The notes under the pieces were generated by a model. The model saw only the letters and a program-made list of their open reading frames with translations. It made no database searches and was not told the origin of the DNA. Below, one piece after another: positions 19,046 to 29,800 of a stretch of 64,000 nt of DNA; the first letter of the stretch is position 1, and each line of letters starts with the position of its first letter. The position numbers and the translations under genes are program-made. The stretch is taken from contig NC_056037.1 in NCBI RefSeq assembly GCF_004379255.2, positions 1,054,001 to 1,118,000 of the forward strand. The letters are read 5' to 3'. Origin of the DNA: Salvia splendens (taxonomy: Eukaryota; Streptophyta; Magnoliopsida; Lamiales; Lamiaceae).

Positions 19046-19050
19046 AAAAA

Positions 19051-19487
19051 CATCACAGAATCATCTCGAGGTAAATGTTCTATACTGTGCGCCAAGGCTT
19101 TGAAGTTCAAATGTTTTTTCTATCTTTTTTTTGAGGCCATGAAAAAACATAGATTGAAGTTTGAATCTCCACTCTCCTTTTTTGCTATGTTTTTCTTAGT
19201 TCAGATATTTCTTCTCAATCCCTAAACTATGGATTAAAGTTTTGTTTTTCTATGTTTTATTCCTTTTTTTGAGACTTTAAACTATTATATGCATATGTGC
19301 TCATCGTTTGTTTTGTGCGTCTGTAATGCAATGTGCTTGTATAGAAAAATATTGGTAATTAAAATGATCAGTTATTTGAGTTTGTATTCAAATTATTTGC
19401 TTACAACACTGAATATAAATACTATACATACTGATGTTTGTTTTGTGTGTTTAATAATATCAGAAGCCACGTAGGAAGCACTCAAAA
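19051..19487 (+). other. Probable 5' UTR exon end and intron of a host gene
   Basis: Directly after element 2, CATCACAGAATCATCTCGAG is followed by GTAAATG, a plausible donor. TTAATAATATCAG at about 19463 is a plausible acceptor before the ATG at 19488. This would be a leader intron. Inferred from splice-like motifs only. Confidence 0.4.
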
Positions 19488-20010
19488 ATGGCGGTTGTCG
19501 GCGCCGTCACAAGCCTCTTCACTGGCTTCTCCGGCAACTCCAATCAATCGCACATCCGCCTCCCCTCCTCCGCTAAAGCTTGCCGACGCCGCGTCGTCGC
19601 CATGGCAAAGGTGACTTGTTTTTAATTAATTTATTTGTGAATAAATATTTGGGCTTCATCTAATTCATTTGTCAGCTCAATAGCTTCGCCACGCGCTGCT
19701 TTCCTGATTATACCTTTCCTGATTATGTCTTTCATAAGCCCCAAGATCATTTCGCCCCCAGGTTTTATCATTTTTAAAAAAAATTAAATGATATTCCAAT
19801 TTGTTTGAATCTTAATCATTTGTAATTTGGTTATTAGAGAGCATGGTATCAGACTGGAGACAAAGAACAAAGTCACCTTTGCCATGGCGACGACGCCGCG
19901 GCGGCAATCTTTAGCGGAGAGGGGAGGCGGATGTGCGGTTGCCGGAGAAGCCAGTTAAGAGGAGGCTGGTGACGGCGCCGACAACCGCCATGTCGGAGTG
20001 CTTGTACGTG
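19469..20010. repeat. Inverted repeat of the transit-peptide exon
   Basis: The left arm (19469-19613) and right arm (19869-20010) are imperfect reverse complements. They share the ATGGCGGTTGTCGGCGCCGT start, the CCATGGCAAAGGTGAC end and part of the 5' UTR (AGCACTC). The spacer is about 255 bp. The right arm, read on the minus strand, has small indels and loses the frame. A transcript through both arms would fold into a long hairpin. Confidence 0.75.
19488..19610 (+). CDS. First coding exon of an unidentified host gene, transit-peptide-like
   Basis: 41 codons from ATG to AAG followed by a GTGACT donor, phase 0. The residues are rich in Ser, Ala and Arg, lack acidic residues and end ACRRRVVAMAK, as in chloroplast transit peptides. 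I do not recognise the gene. No downstream exon could be joined with confidence: the following DNA contains an inverted copy of this exon (19869-20010) and then MITEs, so the gene may be broken. Confidence 0.45.
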
Positions 20011-20066
20011 GACTGTGGCTGAGTTAAAACTCTTAAATCAGTATTGTCTCACTATATATAGGAAAC

Positions 20067-20758
20067 TTAGAGCATCCGCAGCGTGACGGACGTCTGTCGG
20101 TCCGTACCGCTGGTAAGGACACCCCTGTTCGCCGCTGCGCTCTTGTCGCTGGCACGACGCTGTTCTTAGCTAAGAGCATGTTCATGCCGCTGAGCAGGAC
20201 GACGTGGCACGTTTCTATTGGTCTGTCGGCATTTTCTTTTTCTTTTTCTTTTTAAAAAATAGAAAATAATACCAACAATAAAAAAAATATTTTCGGATTC
20301 CCAAAAATATATAGATTTTATTACCATTTTTTGAATTTTTTTTTGAATTTTTTTTTAAAAAATTTAATCCCAAAATCATCTATAAATATACACATTCATC
20401 ATCCGTTTTTGCGAAATTCAGCCACAAGTAGTGGGTTTTTTTAATTTTATGAATTTAATTATGTAATTTTTAATTTTTAAGACTTTAATTATGAAAATTT
20501 TAATTTTTAGAATTTTAATTATGTAATTTTTGATTTTTTTTTGTAATTTGTAATATTATTCCGATTATTTTTAATGCATTTTAATATTGTGGAAATGTTT
20601 TAATTTAAATTGAATAATAGAATGGTTGGACCTTTGAGCATGTCCTTGCGGAAGAGCACGGATGTGGGTGTTGTGCTCTTGCCTAAGAGCAGGGAATAAA
20701 AGTGGGTCCGGGCCCACATCCGTGCTCGTTGGTAAGAGCACGGATGTGGATGCTCTTA
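20067..20758. mobile_element. Harbinger/Tourist-like MITE
   Basis: The termini GAGCATCCGCA (20070) and TGTGGATGCTC (ending 20755) are near-perfect inverted repeats. They are flanked by TTA on both sides, the 3-bp target typical of PIF/Harbinger. The interior is AT-rich with GC-rich, hairpin-forming ends carrying repeated AAGAGCACGGATGTGG. No coding capacity. Confidence 0.7.
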
Positions 20759-20915
20759 GGGTTATTTTATATCATTTGATATTTAATTTATTTGAATGAC
20801 AAAATCATTTTATATCATTTGATATTTAATTTAATTGAATAACAAAATCAAGTAAGCTTTTTTATTTAAGTTAATTTTTATTAAAATAAGATAAATAAAA
20901 TCTTTGATTTTCACA

Positions 20916-21496
20916 CACCGGAGTAGGGGTGAGCAAAAAAATCGGAAACCGAATATCCGAACTGAATCAAACCAAAATTTTGAAATTCGGTTCGGTTTTT
21001 TCGGTTTTTCGGTTCGGTTCGGTTTTAAAAATAAAAAAAATTCAGTTTTTCGGTTCGGTTCGGGCGAAGAAAAAACTGAAAAACCGAAAAACCGAATTTT
21101 ATATATATTCTATTAATTTAATATATTATATTATATATAATATATATATATATTCTTTTAATATATTCTATTATATAATATATATTATATGTATTATTAA
21201 TTTTATATTATATATAAATATTCTATTAGTATATATAAAATAAAATAAAATACACATATATAAATATATATTTATATTATATTTATTTTTTTCAGGTTTT
21301 TCGGTTTTTTTTCGGGTTTTTAGGTTTTGTTCGGGTTTTCGGTTTTTTAAGTTCGGTTTTTAGTTTTTCGGCTTCCGTTTTTCAGTTTTTCGGGTTCGGT
21401 TCGGTTTGGATTTTGAACTAAATTCGGTTTTTCGATTTTTGTTCGATTTTGGCAAAAAACCGAACCGAAACCCGAATGCACACCCCTACACCGGAG
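20916..21496. mobile_element. hAT-like MITE with CGGTTCGG-rich arms
   Basis: Element 20924-21488 has termini TAGGGGTGAGCA and TGCACACCCCTA, flanked by the perfect 8-bp duplication CACCGGAG (20916-20923, 21489-21496), diagnostic of hAT transposition. The arms are rich in TTCGGTTCGGTTTTTCGG and its complement around an AT-rich centre. Non-coding. Confidence 0.85.
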
Positions 21497-22077
21497 ACAG
21501 CCGCCCTCATTCACATCTCATCTTCTTTGTGAGAGTGTCGAAACAAAATTATTGATATTTAATAAAATTACTTTTTGATACATGAGAACACCTAATAGTA
21601 ATAAATAATAGTACTTCCAAAAAAAACAATGCCATCTTTCCAATTGATTATCGACGACGATATTTCTTAATTTTTAGTAGAATTATTAGATATGATAAAT
21701 ATCTTGAATTCTCTATAATTAGTAGGTATTAAAATATTTACATATTCCTAGAATGTTAGGAAAATATCTAGATTTTGAGAAAAAATCTAGATATGAGAAT
21801 TCTGGAATATGAAGTGAATGCCTATAAATAGGAGATAGTTCTAACATTTTGTATAAATTGAGAACTTGATAAGTTTGAGAAATAAAGAGTGTTTCTTACT
21901 TTCCCCATATCACCACTCCAAAAATCATTTCCCTTCGCACAGAATTGACAATATTAAGTAATCTAATCTAATATATCAATATCAAAACACGATAACAATT
22001 ACTACTACTTAAACATCTTCTTCCTCCTCATCTTCCTCGTTAAGAGTCTGCATAAGGATTTTACTCTTAAGGATTTT
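21497..22077. other. Intergenic with a possible promoter or LTR fragment
   Basis: Mostly AT-rich. At 21780-21900 there is a CTATAAATAGGAGATAG TATA-like box, then AAATAAAG, resembling a plant promoter or a fragment of a Copia LTR. No matching partner was found in the window. Confidence 0.3.
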
Positions 22078-22430
22078 TCATGTGTGCTTTGGCAGGCTTT
22101 TGTGCCTTTTCATTATCTCCATCGGTTCTTTGGAAGGAATTATCAGTTTAATGCGTTCCATCTCTCGTTTTCTTCGTACGTCACTTACATACCTTATACA
22201 TGGCATCAACTCCAGGCTAGCTTTACCATTGCTGGATGTTTTACGAAACTCGACCTTCACTTCTTTGATTACTGTTGCACCGAGAATCTTGCGGGTCTCT
22301 AGTTTTATACTAATGTTCGCACGTTTCCTTCCAATAAACTTCCCGAACAAATGCAGATTTTCAAGAGCCTCCTCCATACTTTTCATCGCATAATACATCG
22401 ATATGGGAATTCCAACTGGAATATCGAAAC
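22078..22430 (-). CDS. Hypothetical terminal exon
   Basis: An open frame on the minus strand runs from a good acceptor (TTTATTCAG at about 22431) to a stop at 22078. It reads FDIPVGIPISMYYAMKSMEE and continues to a Lys/Arg-rich C-terminus of about 117 residues. A perfect GTAAGT donor lies just upstream at 22517, so an earlier exon ending ATATCCAGTGAGA is plausible and keeps the frame. I do not recognise the family and no start exon was identified. It may be the last exon of a small gene or a gene fragment. Confidence 0.3.
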
Positions 22431-22439
22431 CTGAATAAA

Positions 22440-23869
22440 AAGAAATTAAAATATTTGAGTAACAACAGAAAATTATAATTATAAATTTATAAAACTATAA
22501 TCACTAGTACTTACTCTCACTGGATATCCAAATATTGCACAAATGATTGCACAAAAAAGTGATCAAGAACAAGATCGGAAGAGAGAAGCTGAATACTAAA
22601 CACGATATTGTAGTATATTATTATTGCGCTAAAGCCAACTTTTTATTTTATAAAAATCCTTACCAAATAGCACAAATGCACAAAAAAGTGATTAAGAACA
22701 AGAGAGGAAGAGAGAAGATGAGAAAGTGATGATCTTAACTCTGTGTATACAACTCAGAATACGAAAATTGAGCAATGAGTAATTCACAAAATTAGTTACA
22801 GCAAAGTGTTGAAAACTGCCATCTATTAACGGCTAGTTTTTCTAATTAACTAACTTGAGTTGAATCTTGATCGGAGGGATGCTTATCCATGCTGTGCTCT
22901 CATGCATCCTCACTTTCCTTTGCCTCAGTCCTGGCCTGGCCTGATGGCAACCACAGGTCTCTTGCCTCGTTCTGCAACCCCTTGTACAAGCTCGTACTAG
23001 ATTGGTGGCGGCCGAGATGGAGGATGAGATGAAATTAGCAATAGGTAAGTATGCTTCAATTTGGGGATTATATCAGTTTAATCATGATCAATTTGCATGG
23101 AAACTTTGATTTATGGAGTGTTTGCTTCTTGTTTCCTTAATTACTTTTGTAATTTTATTGTAGGGGTTGGGTGTGAGATTTGAGTCCCTGAAGCAAAATG
23201 ACTTGTTGGGAGGCTATCAATCTTCTTGTGAGAGGTTTGTGAAGAAGATTGGTGGGTTATAACTTATAACCTTCTTCCTTCTCTGATGTTGAAAAAAATA
23301 TGGAACCGGTAATGTGAATCTTTCCATCATTTCATTTATAGGAGTAGTTCTTAAAATGTTGCATCCTAATTATATGATTCTAAAATTTGTATTCATACTG
23401 CTGAGCAATTTATGTATTTATTTCAGAGTTAATTATATTCAGAAGAGGCATTGATTTTCAGCCTACTAGATTTACTACCAAAATCATCCTAATAAATGTA
23501 AATGTAGGTCTCATCAACTCATTAATTTGGATAAATAATCTCTCTTTCTCATAAATTGCTTTGACAATAAAAGAGAAAAAAAAAGGAACAAATCTTGTGC
23601 CACAACCTAATAATTCAATTCCTAGCATATAACAAGAGAGCCCATTCATAAAAAAGTCTCTGACTTTGAGGAATTTCATTAAGTAACAATACATAGTATA
23701 TCACCTAAAAATAGATGAAATTACACTTCAAAATATTACTATAGTACATATGTATGGACCCTTAACTCCATCCTCTCTGTTACACAATGAAGCTAAAAAC
23801 AACCCCAATTTATGGGGAAAAAAAAACTAATCTTGCAACTGCTCATATCTTAGAATCAAACCAATGATC
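22440..23869. other. Intergenic with a short duplication
   Basis: Two related segments carrying GCACAAAAAAGTGAT-AAGAACAAGA lie at 22552 and 22678. An ATGGAGGATGAGATGAAATT stretch with a GTAAGT donor at about 23045 gives no supported gene. The right end is the 3' UTR of the permease gene. Confidence 0.3.
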
Positions 23870-26800
23870 TCAATAGCTAGTCTTGAAAGGCTTATAAACC
23901 TTGAGATCAGAAACAACTCCAGCAACTGAGCCAGCAGCAGCAGCAATAGATATGATCAAACAAGCCCCACTCAACATCTGCAAACAGATCCATCTTGAGC
24001 TCCACTTAGGAATCTTGTGGCTACTGATATACATCTCGACCGGGAAGAACACCGTGAGGGGCCAGAACCCCAACGCCCCGATCAACCCCACGACGTCATT
24101 GAAGAAGGGCATGATCATGGAGATCACAGTCGTTGTCACCACGAACAGGGTCCTCCACACGAGCCTGAACAGGTTGAGCTTGAAGGGGCTCTTTAGGCCC
24201 GGGACTGGGACCGGGATCTCCTTGTTTATGACGGAAAACGTGCTCTCTGGGAGGTGTTTTTCTGCGACTTTCTCGATGAAGGCGAATAAGGGCTGGCAGA
24301 AGACCTGGTAGGCGCCAACGAGGTGGATGATTATGGCTGCGTTGGCGATGTCCAGGAGCCAGTAGGGGTTGTAGAATCCGAAGCCGGTGAGGAGGTTGCC
24401 CGGGGACATGTCACCGAATGCTGCGTAGCCGAAGCAGCCGCAGAGCATGTAGAAGATGGTGGTGACAGATACACTTATCATGGAGGCCTTCTTCATTGTC
24501 TTGTATTCAGATGGTGGGGATTTGATTGTGTCCTGTAATGAATAAGGTTTTTTGTAAGATTATGTCATGTGATTTAAGGTAATAAAAGAGGTTTCTTTTT
24601 CAAGAAATGTACCTGAATTTCAATGAGAATCAATGAGTAAGAATAGGCAAAAGCCATTGCTCCAAGTGCTTGGAAGCTTCTCCAAACCTTCTCCATTTCT
24701 GTGACTTCACCAATGCTTACTCCTGTGAGGCTTCCTCTGATTTGCCCATTTTCTAGAAACACACACAACAAACACTTTGGAATCAAGAATCAAGAATCAA
24801 GAATTGGAGATGGAAATTAGTATACATACCAGCAACTTTGGAGATTCCAAGGCCTAAGCCAATGAGGGAGTAAGTGAAGGACATGACAGCAGCAACAATA
24901 GAGAGCCACCAAATCTCATCAAACTTGGGGATTTGTGAGAGAACCACTTGCAACACACCAAATGCAATCATGTAAGAATTGTTAGAGACTTTGCAAGGAT
25001 CTTCATGCCCTTTTGTGTGGAAGCAATTTGACCTCTCAATAGCCCTATTCCACATTCCAAACATTTCAACAAACACATCCAAACACTAGCATACCCAATA
25101 ATCTCAAACACACACACAAATACACAAAACTCACATCATGCTTATAGAAGCAGCAATGGTGTAGCCAATAGCAGTCCCAAAGAGATTCAAGTACTGAACT
25201 GCCCCACATAGCTTAACATGCACCCCACCTGAAAATCCAACAAAAAATTAATCCCAAAATCACATCTTTAGCCAAAATACGAATTTAGGGTGATTTTAGA
25301 AAAAGATTCCCCGAATGAGAATTTTTTTATTATTATGTAAAAGGAAACACGCCAATGTTATGGACGTATTTCCTTTCACAAAATATGAAAAAAAGAATCC
25401 AAAGAATCTTTTTTTAAAATCATCCATAAAGATTCCTTTATACAAAATCATTAAGGAAAAAAGATTCCCTGAATGAGAATCTTTATTTTTGTATCCCGTA
25501 AAAGGAAACACGCCAATATTACCAGCGTATTTCCCTTTCACAAAATACGAAAAAAAAAATCTGGGGAATCTTTTTTTCCTCATCTAAAATTCTAATTTTT
25601 ACCACATTTCCACAAATTTTCCAAACATTTCAAGAACACAAACCTAGGTTGGACCTAACAGCATCCATGTAAGTATAGTTCCTCTTGCCGGTGTCGGGGT
25701 CGCCGGAGCGGTAGCACGAGGCGAGAAGGGTGGAAGCGTAGTATGTGACAAAGGAGAACATGAAGAGCATTGCGGGGCCCGCAATCCATCCCAATTGAGC
25801 AGTGGCCCAAGCCAGAGACAGAACTCCCGATCCGATCACGGCGGTTATGATGTGTGAAGTAGCCGTGAAAAGGGTTCCTATACATATATTGTTGGAGTAT
25901 AATCTCACAATCACCGTTGGATGCAGCAAGCTAAAAATCAATGTCATTCTCAACAGCTGTAGATTTGTTAGAGGTTGAGCTCGTTCAAGATATTATTAAG
26001 CTCGGCATATTATTGAGCACGGTGTTCTATTAAGCTCGGTGAGCTCGGTGTTCTATTAAGCTCGGTGAGCTCGGTGTTTTATTAAGCTCGGTGAGCTCGG
26101 CGGTTTATTGAGCTCAGCATTTCATTGAGCTTCGGCATCATACAGCACTTCGGCATCATACAGCACTTCGGCATCATACAGCACTTCGGCATCATGCAGC
26201 ACTTCGGCATCATGCAGCACTTCGGCATGTTGATGCAAACCAAGAAACGGGAAGTGGCCGTTGGAACAGTTATAACTGATTTGATAACTAACATCTCAAG
26301 AGAGCCGTTGGAGGATGAAGGGACTGATATAAAGCAGACGAACTGCATCTGAAATAGTTAATCAGCTACTTCGGTATTCAAGAAAAGAGTCTCCAAACTA
26401 TCACTTGATTAGTTCTTGGTTTAGAATTAGATTAGAGGTGTTGAGTTCTTGGAGAGAGTTCTTGAGTGATTGTAAACATCTGCATATTTCTCAATATACT
26501 GAATCATATTGCCTTTGGCCGTGGACGTAGATCTTACGATCGAACCACGTAAAACTCTAGTGTTTTTCTTTTTCGCATGGTTGTCATCATCGAACTTTTG
26601 CATACTTTCACAACAAGTGGCGCCGTCTGTGGGAAGCGCAATCGGAGTTGATATCGATGACGACGACGAGGTACGAAGCGGAGAAATTCTCGGGGAAGAA
26701 TGACTTTGGTCTGTGGCAGATCAAGATGAAGGCTCTGTTGATCCAGCAAGGGCTCGATGAAGCAATCGAGCCAATTGATCCGAAGGGGAAAGAAAAAGAA

Positions 26801-29800
26801 GATCTCGATGAGAAGAGCGTGAGGAAGAAGGCTGAGATTGCCAAGAAAGCCCATAGCGCCATTATTCTCAATCTCACGGACAAGGTGTTGCGCGAGGTTG
26901 CAAAGGAGACCACAGCGCATGGGGTATGGACGAAGCTCGAAGCGCTATACATGACCAAGTCGCTTGCTAATCGCCTATACATGAAGCAGCGCCTCTTCTC
27001 ATACAAGATTCTTGAAGACCGACCCTTCGCAGAGCAGATTGATGATTTCAGCAAGAATCTGGATGATTTGGAGAATGTAGATGGCCCCATGAAGAATGAA
27101 GACAAGGCCATCTTGCTCTTGAATGCTCTTCCCAAAACATTCCAGCATCTTAAAGATGCAATGCTGTTTGGCCGGAATGCAGAATCTGGAATCACATATG
27201 AAGAAGTTCAGTGTGCTCTTCGATCAAAGGAGCTTGAAAAGAACTCTTCGAAGACAAATGAAGGAAGTGGCAGTCAAGCCTTGAATGTAAAGGCATTCAA
27301 AGGCAAGAAAAAGAAATTCAATCAGAATCAAAAGCCTAAGTATCAGAAGCAAAATGAGGAGAAGCGAAGCTGTCATTACTGCAAGAAACCTGGGCATCTC
27401 AAAAGGGATTGCTACTCGTGGAAAAGGAAGCAAAACGAAGAGAAGGCTACTCAAAATCAGGCTGATCTTGCAGAAGACACAGATCCACCCCAGATCATGA
27501 ATGTGGTGAGTGGTGGGATAGAGAGTTCTTGGATAATGGACTCCGGGTGCAGCTTCCATATTTGTTCCAACAAAGCTTGGTTTGAAAACCTTTCTGAGGC
27601 AACCGGGTCAGTAATGTTGGGGAATGATCAGATGTGCTACATCAAAGGCATTGGAGACATCAGATTGAGAGCTCATGATGGATCAACAAAACTGCTTACT
27701 CAAGTCAGGTACATCCCTGAGATTAAGAGGAATTTGATTTCACTTGGCATGCTTGAATCTAGAGGTTTCAGGTTTTCTTCTGAGAAAGGCTACATGAATG
27801 TCTCACTTAATGGAAAAATCTTGCTGATTGCTGAGAGAAGAAACAGTTTATACTATCTAGTAGCAGAAACTGTTGTTGCTTCAGTGAATCTTGCAGAGGA
27901 CTCTGATATAGGTCTGTGGCACAAGAGGCTCGGCCATCTTGGAGAAAGTGGGATGAGAGAACTGATCAAGAAAGGGGTCATTCCGGCTGGAAGTGATCAG
28001 AGGTTCAAGGAATGTGAACACTGTGCTCTGGGGAAGAGCAAGAAGCTACCATACAAGGCTGGAAAACACACCTCAAAATTACCTCTTGACTATGCGCATT
28101 GTGATTTATGGGGTCCAGCTCAGCCTGCTTCTATGGGAGGAGGCAGGTATTTCATGTCAATAATAGATGACTATAGCAGAAAGGTCTGGATATACATCCT
28201 AAAGCAGAAGTCACAAGCATTTGAAAAATTCAGAGAATGGTGCACAGAGATGAAGTTGAAGAAATCCACCACTCTCAAGTGCTTGAGGACTGATAACGGG
28301 CTGGAGTTCTTATCTGAAGATTTTGAGTCTTTCTGCAAAACAAATGGGATACAAAGGCATAGGACAGTCCCGGCTAATCCGCAACAAAACGGAGTTGCTG
28401 AAAGAATGAACCGAACACTCCTCGATAGAGTCAGATGCATGCTTTTATCATCAGGCTTGCCAAAGATGTTCTGGGGGGAGGCAGTGTGTACTGCTGCGGT
28501 GCTAATTAACAGCTCTCCATCATCAGCTATAGGAAATGAAATCCCAGATGTCAGATGGTATGGTGGAGATAGAGAGTACAACCAGTTCAAGGTGTTCGGT
28601 TGTAGAGCATATGCCCACTGCAAGCAGGGAAAGCTTGATGCAAGGGCTCAGAAATGTGTGATGGTTGGGTACCAACATGGAGTAAAAGGGTACAGGTTGT
28701 GGTGCACTGAAGAGGGGAACAAGAAGATAATTGTGAGCCGAGATGTGGTATTCCATGAGCATCATATGCCATTCTTGAAGACTGAGGATCAGATGGGTGA
28801 AAGAGTATCTATTGATCAAGAAGTTCAGCATGGCCAGCCACCACCTAGTGATCCAGATGATCAGAATGGAGGTGGAGCTTCAAGTTCCCATGAAGCTTCA
28901 AGTCCACAGCAACCCCAGCAACGAGATCAGATTGATGATGATCAGAGATCACATATTATAGCCAGGGACAGAAACAGAAGAGAGATTAGAAAGCCAGCTA
29001 GGTTCAGTGATTATGAGATGAGTTTTTTTGCTCTCTGTGTTGCTGAGGTATTGGAGTGCTTAGAGCCATCCACCTATGCTGAAGCTATGTCGAGTAAGGA
29101 AAAGGAGAAATGGCTTGCAGCTATGAGAGAAGAGATCCAGTCACTACTCAAAAACCACACTTGGATTTTGGTGAAGAATCCAGGGACCCAAAAGCTTATT
29201 AGCTGCAAATGGATCTTCAAGATGAAGATTGAAGTTGGTGAAGTTGAGAGTGTCAGATTTAAGGCACGGCTTGTTGCTAGAGGATTCACTCAAGAAGAGG
29301 GGATTGATTATAATGATGTGTTCTCTCCGGTTGTAAAACACAGTTCCATCAGGATATTGCTTGCTCTTGTTGCAAAGTATGATTGGGAGTTACACCAACT
29401 CGATGTCAAGACAGCCTTCTTGCATGGTGAACTTGAAGAAACAATATATATGCATCAACCCGAGGGGTTCATGGAGGCTGGGAATGAAGACAAAGTGTGT
29501 TTGCTCAAGAGAAGTTTGTATGGATTGAAGCAAAGTAGTAGGCAGTGGTATCTCAAGTTTGATGAGCATATGATGAGTATTGGTTTCAGAAAATCACAGT
29601 ATGATAGCTGTGTTTACATCAGAGAAAGGAATGGTGTACCAATTGCTTTCCTACTTTTGTATGTTGATGATATGCTTGTGGCAGGAGCAGATCTGGGAGT
29701 GATTGAGAGAATCAAGGCTGAACTGGAATCCAAGTTTGAAATGAAGGATCTTGGAAATGCAAGAAGAATCCTTGGCATGGATATACTAAGGGATAGGCCA

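Larger units (their letters stand above)
11917..19050 (+). mobile_element. Gypsy element 2, internally deleted derivative
   Basis: Same family as element 1 in the opposite orientation. LTRs at 11922-12685 and 18412-19045, 5-bp target duplication AAAAA at 11917-11921 and 19046-19050, PBS at 12687 and polypurine tract at 18400-18411. Two deletions removed (a) the second half of gag and protease, with the junction near 13825, and (b) RT, RNase H and the integrase core, with the junction near 13990. It keeps the signals needed in cis and a full antisense gene. Mobilisation would need proteins from a related autonomous copy. Confidence 0.9.

Noticed and set aside
21690..21960. Solo Copia LTR
   Set aside because: A TATA box and an AAATAAAG are present, but no terminal TG...CA pair, target duplication or second copy could be defined.
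22980..23270. Two-exon small gene from ATG near 23018
   Set aside because: A donor is present, but joining to the only nearby acceptor gives a stop within a few codons.
26082..26352. Small repetitive open frames in the Copia LTRs (MPKCCM-type repeats)
   Set aside because: They come from the 18-bp tandem repeat read in frame and occur identically in both LTRs; not genes.
26648..26656. Copia frame starting slightly upstream at 26648
   Set aside because: That codon is TTG; the first ATG is at 26657.
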